Shown: piece after piece, positions 41,396 through 50,405 of the stretch
Layout of the letters: every line of letters begins with the position of its first letter
Numbering within the stretch: position 1 is the stretch's first letter
Assembly (NCBI RefSeq): GCF_022601675.1
Contig: NZ_JAKVIL010000010.1
Coordinates: 1 to 64,000, forward strand
Source: Ancylobacter gelatini
GTDB taxonomy: Bacteria; Pseudomonadota; Alphaproteobacteria; Rhizobiales; Xanthobacteraceae
DNA length: 64,000 nt
Reading direction: 5' to 3'
The notes under the pieces: model-generated
The model's input: only the letters and a program-made list of their open reading frames with translations
What the model was told of the DNA's origin: nothing
Databases searched by the model: none
Translations under genes and position numbers: made by a program

Positions 41396-42300
41396 GAACC
41401 GGCTCCACCCGCCGGCGGACGTGCCGGCTCGCGCGAGACCGGCTTGCCGCGCTGGAGCACCAGCGCGCGCTCGTCATCGGTGAACACGCCGAGCGGATGC
41501 GCGCCGTTCTGCGCCTCGTCGAACACCACATGGCGCAGCACACCGCCGAAGGTCTTCTCCAGATTGGCCTGGGTGAAGGTCTCGGCCGTAGGGCCATAGG
41601 CCAGCACGGTGCCCTTGAGCAGCACGGTGCGGTCGCAGAATTCCGGCACGCTGCCGAGATTATGGGTGGAGACCAGCATCACCCGCCCCTCGTCGCGCAG
41701 CGCGCGCAACAGGGTGATGATCGCGTCCTCGGTCTTCACGTCGACCCCGGTAAAGGGCTCGTCGAGCAGGATCACGCGGCTGTCCTGCGCCAGCGCGCGG
41801 GCGAGGAACACACGCTTCTTCTGGCCGCCGGAGAGTTCGCCGATCTGGCGCTTGCGGAACTCGGCCATGCCCACGCGCTCCAGCGCGGCGGTCACCGCCG
41901 CATGGTCGGCGGCGCGGGGGATGCGCATGAAGTTCATGTGGCCGTAGCGGCCCATCATCACCACGTCCTCGACCAGGACCGGGAAACTCCAGTCCACCTC
42001 CTCGGCCTGCGGCACATAGGCGACGAGGTTGCGCTTGAGCGCGGTCTCCACCGGCAGGCCGAGCAGGCGGATCGAGCCCGCCGCCAGGCTCACAAATCCC
42101 ATGATCGCCTTGAACAAGGTGGACTTGCCCGAGCCGTTGACCCCCACCAGCGCGGTGATGGTGCCGGTCGGAATCTGGAACGAGGCGTCGCGCAGCGCGG
42201 TGTGGCCGTTGCGATAGGTCACGCTCGCCCCGCGCACGCAAATGCCGGCGCTGTTCCCCTCGAGTTCGCAGGCGGCAGCCTCGCGCAGCGGAGCGTTCAT
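41392..42300 (-). CDS. sitB: manganese/iron ABC transporter ATP-binding protein SitB
   Basis: A 302-aa ABC ATPase. Walker A is GVNGSGKST, the signature is [15 protein letters not shown] and Walker B is [12 protein letters not shown], with the H-loop in LVSTHNLGS. It overlaps the binding-protein gene by 4 bp. The C-terminal extension after about residue 250 ([16 protein letters not shown]) is normal for the Sit/Mnt group. Confidence 0.95.
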   Translation of the reverse strand: MNAPLREAAACELEGNSAGICVRGASVTYRNGHTALRDASFQIPTGTITALVGVNGSGKSTLFKAIMGFVSLAAGSIRLLGLPVETALKRNLVAYVPQAEEVDWSFPVLVEDVVMMGRYGHMNFMRIPRAADHAAVTAALERVGMAEFRKRQIGELSGGQKKRVFLARALAQDSRVILLDEPFTGVDVKTEDAIITLLRALRDEGRVMLVSTHNLGSVPEFCDRTVLLKGTVLAYGPTAETFTQANLEKTFGGVLRHVVFDEAQNGAHPLGVFTDDERALVLQRGKPVSREPARPPAGGAGS

Positions 42301-43211
42301 TTGGCGAGGCCCTTGGCGATGGTGTCGGAGGTCACGCGCAACAGGTCGATATAGGTCGGCACCGGCCCGTCGCCCTCGGTGAGGGAATCGACATAGAGCA
42401 CGCCGCCATAGGCCGCCCCGGTCTCGCGCGCCACCTGCTGGGCGGGGGCCGGCGAGATCGTGCTTTCCGAGAACACGACCGGGATGTTGTTGGCGCGCAC
42501 CGCGTCGATCACCTTGCGGACCTGTTTCGGCGTGCCCTGCTGGTCGGCATTGATCGGCCAGAGATAGAGCTCCTTGAGCCCGAAATCGCGGGCGAGATAG
42601 GAGAACGCTCCCTCGCTCGAGACCAACCAGCGCTTTTCCGGCGGGATGGCGGCGAGCTCGGCCTTGATCGGGTCGATCGCGGCACGGATCTTCGCCTTGT
42701 AGGCCTCGGCATTCGCCTTGTAGGTGGCGGCGTTGGCCGCGTCGTATTTGGCGAAGGCGTTCGCGATGTTATCGACATAGATCATCGCCGCTTCCGGCGA
42801 CATCCAGGCATGGGGGTTCGGCTTGCCGGTATAGGGCCCTTCCGCGATGCCCATCGGCTCGACGCCTTCGGACACCACCACGCCGGGCACGCCCTTGAGG
42901 TTCTGGAAGAACTTCTCGAACCACAATTCGAGGTTCAGCCCGTTCCACAGGATGAGCTGCGCGCCCTGCGCCTTGCGGATATCGCCGGGGGTGGGCTGGT
43001 AATTGTGAATCTCGGCGCCGGGCTTGGTGATGGATTCCACGATCGCCGCATCGCCGGCGACATTGCGCGCAATGTCCGCGATCACGGTGAAGGTGGTCAC
43101 CGCCTTGAACTTGCCGTCCTGCTGCGCCTGTGCCGGTACGCCGGCGAAGGCAATCGCGAGAACGGCTCCCGGCAGTCCCGTCAGCAGCGTCCGTCTGGAA
43201 GTGTGAAGCAT
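42297..43211 (-). CDS. sitA: manganese/iron-binding periplasmic protein SitA
   Basis: A 304-aa cluster A-I metal-binding protein. A signal peptide with a paired Arg ([26 protein letters not shown], landmark TSRRTLLTG) ends near residue 29. Predicted metal ligands are His69 (EIHNYQP), His134 (NPHAWMSP), Glu200 (SSEGAFSY) and Asp275 (YVDSLTEG), the His/His/Glu/Asp set of manganese- and iron-type SBPs rather than the three-His zinc type. It heads the sit operon. Two Mur-like boxes lie within 80 bp upstream, so expression is expected when manganese is scarce. Confidence 0.94.
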   Translation of the reverse strand: MLHTSRRTLLTGLPGAVLAIAFAGVPAQAQQDGKFKAVTTFTVIADIARNVAGDAAIVESITKPGAEIHNYQPTPGDIRKAQGAQLILWNGLNLELWFEKFFQNLKGVPGVVVSEGVEPMGIAEGPYTGKPNPHAWMSPEAAMIYVDNIANAFAKYDAANAATYKANAEAYKAKIRAAIDPIKAELAAIPPEKRWLVSSEGAFSYLARDFGLKELYLWPINADQQGTPKQVRKVIDAVRANNIPVVFSESTISPAPAQQVARETGAAYGGVLYVDSLTEGDGPVPTYIDLLRVTSDTIAKGLAK

Positions 43212-43223
43212 CCGGCTGCCTTC

Positions 43224-43240
43224 TTGCGATTGATTTGCAA
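43224..43240. promoter_or_regulatory. Mur/Fur-like box 1 upstream of sitA
   Basis: TTGCGATTGATTTGCAA, a palindrome of the form TTGCrAnTnAnTyGCAA, 13 nt upstream of the sitA ATG. It matches box 2 in inverted orientation at 15 of 17 positions. Confidence 0.7.
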
Positions 43241-43273
43241 AAGCATAATTCAGCCGCCGCCGGATTTTTGCAA

Positions 43274-43290
43274 GTGCAAATTAATCGCAA
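43274..43290. promoter_or_regulatory. Mur/Fur-like box 2 upstream of sitA
   Basis: GTGCAAATTAATCGCAA, whose complement TTGCGATTAATTTGCAC differs from box 1 at two positions. Box centres are 50 bp apart. In alphaproteobacteria such TGC-N9-GCA boxes before sitABCD are bound by the manganese repressor Mur. Confidence 0.7.
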
Positions 43291-43435
43291 CTGCGTGACA
43301 AGCCATTGTCAGCCTGTCGAAACCGCCCGTCTTTCGGGTTGACCCGCGCCGCCCCAGCCTGTTCGCTCCCGCATGCCCGTGTCACCTTGATGCGCTAAGG
43401 TGCGGGCGTCCGTCGGTGAATCGGGAGAACAACAG

Positions 43436-44419
43436 ATGCAGATCGGTATTGTCGGCCTCGGCCGCATGGGCGCGAACATCGCGCGGCGCCTCGCGCGCGA
43501 CGGCCATTCCTGCGTCGTCTGGGACCGCAGCGAGGCCGCCGTCGCCGAACTCGCCAAGGAAGGCAACATTGCCGCCACCAGCCTCGCCGACATGGTGGAG
43601 AAGCTGGAGGCCCCGCGCGCAGTGTGGGTGATGCTGCCGGCCGGCGGGCCGACCGAGGAAACCGTCACCGCCCTCGCCGCCATGATGGCGCCGGGCGACA
43701 CCGTGATCGACGGCGGCAACAGCTTCTACAAGGACGACATCCGCCGCGCCGCCATGCTGCGCGAGCGTGGTGTGGTCTATGTCGATGTCGGCACATCGGG
43801 CGGCGTCTGGGGTCTCGATCGCGGCTATTGCATGATGATCGGCGGCGAGAAGGCCTCCGTGGACCGGCTCGACCCGATCTTCCGCACCCTCGCCCCCGGT
43901 ATCGGCGACATTCCGCTCACCCCCGGCCGCGAGGGCCGCGACGCCCGCGCCGAGCAGGGTTACATCCATGCCGGCCCGGCCGGCGCGGGGCATTTCGTCA
44001 AGATGGTCCATAACGGCATCGAGTACGGCCTGATGCAGGCCTATGCCGAGGGCTTCGAGATCATGAAGCGCAAATCGTCGGAAGAGCTGCCAGAGGCCGA
44101 GCGCTTCACGCTCAACCTGCCGGACATCGCCGAGGTGTGGCGGCGCGGCAGCGTGGTGTCGTCCTGGCTGCTGGACCTCTCGGCCATCGCGCTCGCCCAG
44201 AGCGAGGAACTCGCCGAATATTCCGGCGCGGTCGCCGATTCCGGCGAGGGGCGCTGGACCGTGCAGGCCGCGATCGAGGAGGCGGTGTCCGCCGAAGTGC
44301 TCACCGCAGCGCTCTACACCCGCTTCCGCTCGCGGCAGGACCACACCTTCGGCGAGAAGCTGCTCTCAGCCATGCGCTACCAGTTCGGCGGCCACATCGA
44401 AAAGCCCGCCGGCGGCTAA
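43436..44419 (+). CDS. gnd: 6-phosphogluconate dehydrogenase, decarboxylating (short, NAD-type)
   Basis: Oxidises 6-phosphogluconate to ribulose 5-phosphate and CO2. The protein is 327 aa, the short form typical of NAD-preferring enzymes, against about 470 for the NADP form. The dinucleotide loop is [34 protein letters not shown] and the catalytic lysine in [18 protein letters not shown] are present. The start at 43436 gives [12 protein letters not shown]. It diverges from sitA. Confidence 0.94.
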   Translation: MQIGIVGLGRMGANIARRLARDGHSCVVWDRSEAAVAELAKEGNIAATSLADMVEKLEAPRAVWVMLPAGGPTEETVTALAAMMAPGDTVIDGGNSFYKDDIRRAAMLRERGVVYVDVGTSGGVWGLDRGYCMMIGGEKASVDRLDPIFRTLAPGIGDIPLTPGREGRDARAEQGYIHAGPAGAGHFVKMVHNGIEYGLMQAYAEGFEIMKRKSSEELPEAERFTLNLPDIAEVWRRGSVVSSWLLDLSAIALAQSEELAEYSGAVADSGEGRWTVQAAIEEAVSAEVLTAALYTRFRSRQDHTFGEKLLSAMRYQFGGHIEKPAGG

Positions 44420-44451
44420 GCCGGCAGGGCGTATCGGACGACATCGGGGCG

Positions 44452-45804
44452 TCATGCCTCGATGTCGATGTCCTTGGTCTCCGAGCCGAGCAGCAGCGCG
44501 ACCAGCGTGATCAGCGCCATGGCGGAGAGGTAGATCCCGACCCAGAACGGGCTGCCCCCGCCATAGCTCCACAGCGCCACCGCGATGAACGGCGCCACCG
44601 CCGCGCCGAGGATCGACGACACGTTGTAGGCGATGCCCGAGCCGGTGTAGCGCACATTGGCCGGGAACAGTTCCGGCAGCAGCGCGCCCATCGGGCCGAA
44701 GGTCATGCCCATCAGGCTGAAGCCGATCACCAGCCACGCCATGACGCCGACGAAGCCGGCCGAGAGCATCGGCACCCAGAGCAATCCGAACACCACGATG
44801 GCGAGCGTGACGCCGATCAGCGTCGCACGGCGGCCGTGGCGGTCGGCCCAGGGGCCGGAGGCCATGGTGAAGATACCGAAGAACACCACGCCGAAGATCA
44901 TCATCAGCACGAAGCTGGTGTAATCATAGCCCAGCCCCGGCAGCGCGGCGGCGCCCGAGGCGCGACCATAGCTGAGCGAGAAGGTGGTCATCAGGTAGAA
45001 AAGCACATAGGTCGCCAGCATGTAGAACGTGCCGAGCACGACCTGCCTGCCATGGGTGCGGAACACGCTCGCTAGCGGCAGGCTCTTCACCTTTCCGGCC
45101 TTGACCGTCTTCTCGAAGGCGGTGCTTTCCACGAGGTTCAGCCGCACCCACAGGCCGACGATCACCATCACCGCCGAGAACAGGAACGGCACGCGCCAGC
45201 CCCAGCTCAGGAAGGCATCGGAGGGGCGCGAGGGGTCTTCGGAAGGCAGCACCGCCGCGATGATCAGGAACAGGCCGTTGGCGATAATGAAGCCGAGCGG
45301 GGCGCCGAGCTGCGGGAAGGTGCCGAAGATGGCGCGCTTGCCGGGCGGGGCGTTCTCGGTGGCGACCAGCGCCGCCCCGCTCCATTCGCCGCCCAGCGCG
45401 AAACCCTGCGCGAGGCGGAGCACGACCAGCAGCGCCGGCGCCAGCCAGCCGACCATCGGGAAGGTGGGCAGCGCGCCGATCAGGAAGGTGGCGATGCCCA
45501 TGGTCAGCAGCGCACCGACCAGCGTCACCTTGCGCCCCCGCCTGTCGCCGAGATGGCCAAAGAAGATCGCCCCGAGCGGGCGCGCCACCATGGCCGCGCC
45601 GAACACGGCGAAGGAGGCGAGCAGCGCCGTCGTGTCGTTGCCGGCCGGGAAGAACAGGTGCGGAAACACCAGAACCGCCGCCGTGGCATAGACGTAGAAA
45701 TCATAGAACTCGATGGTGGTGCCGACGAGGCTGGCGAGAATGACGCGCGAGCGCGGATTGACGGCGGCGGGGGCGGTCGCCGGGGCGGCGAGGGTGTCGG
45801 ACAT
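44452..45804 (-). CDS. MFS transporter, metabolite:H+ symporter (ShiA/ProP-like) family
   Basis: A 450-aa membrane protein with 12 hydrophobic helices. The N-terminal VGTTIEFYDFYVYATAAVLVFPHLFFP (landmark EFYDFYVY) and GHLGDRRGRKVTL loop are hallmarks of the MHS subfamily, which imports organic acids, shikimate, citrate or osmolytes. The start at 45804 (MSDTLAAPATAP) is preferred over a long upstream extension without family match. It converges on gnd. Substrate not determinable. Confidence 0.92.
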   Translation of the reverse strand: MSDTLAAPATAPAAVNPRSRVILASLVGTTIEFYDFYVYATAAVLVFPHLFFPAGNDTTALLASFAVFGAAMVARPLGAIFFGHLGDRRGRKVTLVGALLTMGIATFLIGALPTFPMVGWLAPALLVVLRLAQGFALGGEWSGAALVATENAPPGKRAIFGTFPQLGAPLGFIIANGLFLIIAAVLPSEDPSRPSDAFLSWGWRVPFLFSAVMVIVGLWVRLNLVESTAFEKTVKAGKVKSLPLASVFRTHGRQVVLGTFYMLATYVLFYLMTTFSLSYGRASGAAALPGLGYDYTSFVLMMIFGVVFFGIFTMASGPWADRHGRRATLIGVTLAIVVFGLLWVPMLSAGFVGVMAWLVIGFSLMGMTFGPMGALLPELFPANVRYTGSGIAYNVSSILGAAVAPFIAVALWSYGGGSPFWVGIYLSAMALITLVALLLGSETKDIDIEA

Positions 45805-46127
45805 GCTGGACGCTCCGAGAGCAGCGCGGCCGGCCGCCGTCACGGCGGTCGGACAACGCTGCGGGTCGTCACGGCAAGCCGGCGGCGGCCTGTCGAAACG
45901 AACCCGGCTGAGGGGCCGGACGCAATCTCCTTGCGGCCACGGACGGGCCGGCGAATGGAACATGCGTCGCGGGTCGGTTCGAGGCGGCCGCCATACCGGC
46001 CGGACCGCCTGTTTTATGACACCCCTCATATACGCAGGCCGACGCCGAATGAAGCGCGCGCAACGGCTGAGCCATGCGGTGCGGGCATGCCAAAGCCGCA
46101 CTGTCGCATGACATAGCCGCCCGATTC
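45805..46127. other. intergenic region upstream of the MHS transporter
   Basis: 323 bp between the ada stop and the transporter start. No coding frame here has a recognisable product or ribosome site. It should contain the transporter promoter; I could not place it. Confidence 0.5.
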
Positions 46128-47219
46128 CTAAGCCGCGCCCGGTGTGCGGTTGTCGTCGACGGCGCTTCCATGGGCAAGCCGGTGTTCGATCTCGATGAGC
46201 TTCTGCTTGCGCCACAGCCCGCCGCCATAGCCGGTGAGCGAGCCATCGGCACCGATCACGCGGTGGCAGGGGATCAGCAGCGCGATCTGGTTGGCGCCAT
46301 TGGCGCGGGCGACCGCGCGCACGGCGAGCGGCTGGCCCAGCGCCCGCGCGATGTCGGCATAGCTGCGGGTGACCCCGGGCGGGATTTTCATCAGCTCCGC
46401 CCACACCGCGCGGGTGAAGGCGCTGCCATGGAGCGCGAGCGGGATCGAGAACCCGCCTTCCCGGCCGGCGAAATAGCGGTCCAGTTCGCCCGCCAGCCGG
46501 TCGTGCAGGGCTATGCGGGCAATGCCGAGCGTGCCGCGCGCGAGCCCGTTCAGCCGGCGCAACTCGGCGGGAAGGCCCTTGCGGTCGGCGAATTCCAAGA
46601 GATGCAGCCGCTCGGCGTCGCAGATCGCCACCATGGCGCCGAGCGGGGTATCGAGCCAGTGCGCGGCCAGCAGCGGCACCCGCGACAGCTTGCCCGGCGC
46701 CACGCCCGCAAGCCGCGCGAACGCCTCGCGAAACCCTTCCGGTGAGGCGAAGCCGGCTTCCAGCTGCGCGTCGATCACCCGCCCGCCCTCGCCCAGCGTC
46801 TGGAAGCCGGCGCGCAGCCGCTCCATCCGCGCCATTTCGAGGAACGTCATGCCGAAATGCCGCCGGAAGGCGCGCCGCACCGTGGAGGGATCCAGCCCCA
46901 TCCGCTCGACATCCTGCTCGCTCCAGCGATAGGCCGGCCGCTGCTCCAGCGCGCCCAGCAACGTGCGTATCGCGGGATCGCTCTCAGCCGCCGGGGCGAG
47001 CGGGGCACAGCGTTTGCAGGCGCGAAAGCCTGCCGCAAGGCATTCCGGCACGCTGGCGAAGAAGCGGCAGTTCTCCGGCTTCGGCTTGCGCGCCGGGCAG
47101 GTCAGCCGACAGAAGATTCCGGTGGAGGTGACGCCGACATAGGCCCGGCCCTCATAGGCGCCGTCGCGCGCGAGCAGGGCCTCATAGAGCACCGGGGCGG
47201 GAGGAAGATCGAACAACAT
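46128..47219 (-). CDS. ada: Ada, DNA methyl-phosphotriester and O6-methylguanine methyltransferase/regulator
   Basis: A 363-aa bifunctional DNA-repair protein and activator of the adaptive response. The N-terminal zinc domain has the four cysteines (37, 41, 68, 71; GIFCRLTC and ACKRCAPL), with Cys37 the expected methyl acceptor. An AraC-type HTH follows (PSTVRRAFRRHFGMTFLEMAR, landmark FGMTFLEMAR). The C-terminal methyltransferase has IPCHRVIG with the acceptor Cys318. Length and domain order equal those of Escherichia coli Ada (354 aa). Confidence 0.95.
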   Translation of the reverse strand: MLFDLPPAPVLYEALLARDGAYEGRAYVGVTSTGIFCRLTCPARKPKPENCRFFASVPECLAAGFRACKRCAPLAPAAESDPAIRTLLGALEQRPAYRWSEQDVERMGLDPSTVRRAFRRHFGMTFLEMARMERLRAGFQTLGEGGRVIDAQLEAGFASPEGFREAFARLAGVAPGKLSRVPLLAAHWLDTPLGAMVAICDAERLHLLEFADRKGLPAELRRLNGLARGTLGIARIALHDRLAGELDRYFAGREGGFSIPLALHGSAFTRAVWAELMKIPPGVTRSYADIARALGQPLAVRAVARANGANQIALLIPCHRVIGADGSLTGYGGGLWRKQKLIEIEHRLAHGSAVDDNRTPGAA

Positions 47220-47321
47220 GGCGACAGCCTAGCGCCGCGCGGCACCACGCGTCGCCGGAAATCGGGCGTCTCTTTCGCCCCGGAGCGGAACGGGACGGCA
47301 CACGCCCGCCTGACGCAACGG

Positions 47322-47339
47322 CAGTCATTCCGGTGACAT
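47322..47339 (+). promoter_or_regulatory. candidate Pho box before the alkaline phosphatase gene
   Basis: CAGTCATTCCGGTGACAT contains two 7-bp units spaced by 4 nt that match CTGTCAT at 6/7 and 5/7 positions, the layout of PhoB boxes. It lies about 80 bp upstream of the start. Degenerate, so tentative. Confidence 0.4.
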
Positions 47340-47418
47340 GTGCCGGCTTTAGCCAGAGCGCCGACCAATACCGCCCATCCGCAACCGCTGATCCATCATC
47401 TTCTGGGGAGACCCGCCG

Positions 47419-49161
47419 ATGCGCTCGCTCATCGCAGCCCTTGCCGCCACCACCTGCCTGTTCTCGGCCGCGCAGGCTGCGACGGTGTACCCGCTCGACC
47501 GCGCCACCATCCTCGCCGGCTCGCCCTTCGACCTGAAGGTGGAATTCGACACCGTGGTGAAGCCGGCGGACGTCACCGTCACCATCAATGGCGAGCCCGC
47601 CGCCAAGGTGCTCGGCAAGGATGTCGTGTTCGTCGAGAAGGAACCCGGCTTCGAGGCCTCCGCCGTGCTGATCCGCGCCGGCGCGCTTCCCAAGCCCGGC
47701 ATGTACACGGTCGAGGCCAAGGCCGGAGCCGAGACCAGGACGGTGAACTGGGAAGTCTACGGCACCCCGGCCACCGCCAAGGCCCGGAACGTCATCTTCT
47801 TCCTCGGTGATGGCCTGTCGGTCGCCCACCGCACCGGCGCCCGCCTGATGTCGAAGGGCATGCATGAGGGCAAGGCCGATGGCCGCCTCAACATGGACGG
47901 CATCCCGCCAGCCGCCTTCATCGGCACCTCGGCCACCAACGCCATCGCCACCGACAGCGCCAACACCATGTCGGCCTACATGACCGGCCACAAGACCGCG
48001 GTGAACGCCATCGGCGTCTATGCCGACCGCACCAAGGACGCGTTCGACGACCCGCGCGTCGAGAACATCGCCGAGGCGCTGCGCCGCACCACCAGGAAGT
48101 CGATCGGCATCGTCGCCCCCTCCGAGATCGAGGACGCCACCCCGGCCGCCGTGGTCGCCCACACCCGCCTCCGCTCGGAAAAGGCCGCGGTGGTCGGCCA
48201 GATGTTCGCCGTGAAGCCAGATGTGATCCTCGGCGGCGGCTCGGCCTATTTCCTGCCCAAGAGCACGCCGGGCTCGAAGCGCAAGGACGAGCAGGACTTC
48301 ATCACGATGTTCCGCGAGGCCGGCTACACGCTCGCCACCGACAAGACCGAACTGGCCGCCGCCGCCGGCACCAATTCCGGCAAGATTCTCGGCCTGTTCC
48401 ACACCGGAAACATGGACACGACGCTCGATCGCGAGTTCCTGAAGAAAGGCACCGTGTCGAAGTTCCCGAACCAGCCCGGCCTCGTCGAGATGACCAAGGT
48501 CGCGCTCGGCGAATTGTCGAAGAACCCGGAGGGCTTCTTCCTGATGGTGGAAGGCTCCTCGATCGACAAGATGTCCCACCCGATGGACTGGGACCGCGCC
48601 CTCGTCGAGACCATCGAGTTGGACCAGGCCATCGGCGCCGCGCTCGATTTCGCCAAGACCCACCCCGACACGCTGATCGTCGTCACCGGCGACCACACCC
48701 ATGGCGTGGCCATCGTCGGCACGGTGGACGACGACAAGCCGGGCACCGAGATGCGGGAGAAGGTCGGCGTCTATGCCGATGCCGGCTTCCCGAACTATGA
48801 GGACAAGAACGGCGACGGCTATCCCGACCGCATCGACGTCTCGCGCCGCCTGATGCTGTTCGCCAACAACTTCCCCGACTATTACGAAACCTTCCGCCCG
48901 AAGCTGGAAGGCCCGTTCGAGCCGGCGGTGCAGAACGAGAAGAAGCAATACGTCGCCAACCAGGCCTATAAGGACGTGCCCGGCGCGGTGCTGCGCGAGG
49001 GCAACCTTCCCCGCTCCAGCGACACCGCCGTCCACGCCGTCGACGACGTGGTGCTGCAGGTCACCGGCCCCGGCGCCGACGGCTTCCGCGGATACATGGA
49101 GCAGAGCGACGTCTACCGCGTGCTGATGGAAGCGATGGCCGTCGGCCCGCAGGCCGACTGA
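47419..49161 (+). CDS. alkaline phosphatase (PhoA family)
   Basis: A 580-aa exported phosphomonoesterase. It has a signal peptide cut near AQAATV, then about 95 residues of beta-rich N-terminal domain not present in Escherichia coli PhoA. The catalytic core starts at NVIFFLGDGLS (metal-binding Asp131). Ser180 in ATDSANTMSAYMTGHK is the nucleophile. VEGSSIDKMSHP and GDHTHGVAI supply further zinc and magnesium ligands. Family members need zinc, which is notable given the possible metal transport genes that follow. The start has GGGGAGA upstream. Confidence 0.93.
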   Translation: MRSLIAALAATTCLFSAAQAATVYPLDRATILAGSPFDLKVEFDTVVKPADVTVTINGEPAAKVLGKDVVFVEKEPGFEASAVLIRAGALPKPGMYTVEAKAGAETRTVNWEVYGTPATAKARNVIFFLGDGLSVAHRTGARLMSKGMHEGKADGRLNMDGIPPAAFIGTSATNAIATDSANTMSAYMTGHKTAVNAIGVYADRTKDAFDDPRVENIAEALRRTTRKSIGIVAPSEIEDATPAAVVAHTRLRSEKAAVVGQMFAVKPDVILGGGSAYFLPKSTPGSKRKDEQDFITMFREAGYTLATDKTELAAAAGTNSGKILGLFHTGNMDTTLDREFLKKGTVSKFPNQPGLVEMTKVALGELSKNPEGFFLMVEGSSIDKMSHPMDWDRALVETIELDQAIGAALDFAKTHPDTLIVVTGDHTHGVAIVGTVDDDKPGTEMREKVGVYADAGFPNYEDKNGDGYPDRIDVSRRLMLFANNFPDYYETFRPKLEGPFEPAVQNEKKQYVANQAYKDVPGAVLREGNLPRSSDTAVHAVDDVVLQVTGPGADGFRGYMEQSDVYRVLMEAMAVGPQAD

Positions 49162-49235
49162 CCCCGGCGGCGTTCCCCATCTTCGCGGCCCGGACGGTGA
49201 CGCCCGGGTCGCGCCCCGTTCAGGAGCCACCGGCG

Positions 49236-49703
49236 ATGAACCCGCATATCCTCTCGCGCCGCCTCGTGCTGGGCGGGGCCGGCATCGTGCTTTCCAGCCT
49301 GTTCGCGCCCGTTCTGCCATGCGCGGCCCTCGCCACCGAGGCGCTCGACTTCGACGAGTTGTACGGCTCGGTGGGCGTGCTCGGCCTCACCTTCTCGGAA
49401 AAGGTGAAGGCGCTTTCCGGCCGACAGGTGACGATGAAGGGCTACATGGCCCCGCCGCTCAAGGCCGAGGCGGACTTCTTCGTGCTCACCGAAATCCCGA
49501 TGTCGATCTGCCCGTTCTGCTCGTCCGATGCCGACTGGCCGGACAATATCGTCGTGGTCTATCTCGAACGCGCGCAGACCTTCGAGCAGGCCAATGCGCT
49601 GATCGAGGTGCGCGGCACGCTGGAGGTCGGCTCCTGGACCGACCCGGCGACCGGCTTCGTCAGCCTGCTGCGCATCGTCGGCGCCAGCCTGGCGACGGCG
49701 TGA
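49236..49703 (+). CDS. Tat-exported small periplasmic protein (DUF3299-like)
   Basis: A 155-aa exported protein. SRRLVLGGAGIV is a twin-arginine type signal at residues 7-18, with cleavage near ALATEA. The mature part (EKVKALSGRQVTMKGYMAPP, LTEIPMSICPFCSSDADWPDN) has a CPFC pair and an OB-like strand pattern resembling DUF3299 proteins of zinc-responsive ABC operons. Its stop is 2 bp before the ABC ATPase gene start. Probably an accessory metal or protein handling factor; this is inferred from context. Confidence 0.7.
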   Translation: MNPHILSRRLVLGGAGIVLSSLFAPVLPCAALATEALDFDELYGSVGVLGLTFSEKVKALSGRQVTMKGYMAPPLKAEADFFVLTEIPMSICPFCSSDADWPDNIVVVYLERAQTFEQANALIEVRGTLEVGSWTDPATGFVSLLRIVGASLATA

Positions 49704-49705
49704 CC

Positions 49706-50401
49706 ATGACCCTCGCCAGCGCCCCGGAGCCCGCGCCGACCGCCCTCGCTTTGCGCGGCGTCGAGGTGCGCTTCCCCGGTCTCGAGCGGCCCGCCCTGTC
49801 CGTTCCCGCGCTCGATCTGGCGCCGGGCGAACATGTGGCGCTCACCGGGCCATCCGGTTCGGGCAAGACCACCCTCCTCAACATCGTCACCGGGATGGAG
49901 CGCCCCGACACAGGCGCCGTGCTGTGGGACGGCGTCGACATCGCGCGGCTTTCCGAAGGCGGGCGGGACCGCTGGCGCGCCGGCCATGTCGGGCTGGTGA
50001 TGCAGGATTTTCATCTGTTCCCCGGCCTCTCGGCGCGCGACAACGTATTGCTGCCACAGCGCCTCGCCCGGTTTCGGCTGCCCTCCGGCGCGGCGGCGGA
50101 AGCCGCGCGACTGCTGGACCGGGTCGGCATCGCGCGGCACGACCAGCACATCGAAACCCTGTCGCGCGGCCAGATGCAGCGCGTCGCCGTGGCGCGGGCC
50201 CTAGCAGCGCACCCGCGAATCATCATTGCCGACGAGCCGACCGCCAGCCTCGATGACGCGTCCGGCGCGGCGGTATCCGATCTGCTGCTGGAACTCGCCC
50301 ATGAGGCCGCTGCCACCCTCATTGTCGCCACGCACGATCCCCGGCTCGTCGGCCGGCTCGGCCGAACGTTGCGGCTGGACGCCGGCCTCGTGAAGGAGTG
50401 A
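49706..50401 (+). CDS. ABC transporter ATP-binding protein (LolD/MacB type)
   Basis: A 231-aa ABC ATPase. Walker A is GPSGSGKTT, the Q-loop is VMQDFHLFP, the signature is LSRGQMQRVAVARAL (an SRGQM variant) and Walker B is IIIADEPTASLDD. A GTG two codons upstream overlaps the previous stop and is an alternative start. It belongs to the group that works with FtsX-fold permeases in mechanotransmission rather than classical import. The partner permease starts 4 bp later. Confidence 0.93.
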   Translation: MTLASAPEPAPTALALRGVEVRFPGLERPALSVPALDLAPGEHVALTGPSGSGKTTLLNIVTGMERPDTGAVLWDGVDIARLSEGGRDRWRAGHVGLVMQDFHLFPGLSARDNVLLPQRLARFRLPSGAAAEAARLLDRVGIARHDQHIETLSRGQMQRVAVARALAAHPRIIIADEPTASLDDASGAAVSDLLLELAHEAAATLIVATHDPRLVGRLGRTLRLDAGLVKE

Positions 50402-50405
50402 GCGC

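Noticed and set aside
45805..46127. Small gene in the transporter upstream region
   Set aside because: Open frames there are overlaps of ada or the transporter in other frames, with no ribosome site or motif.
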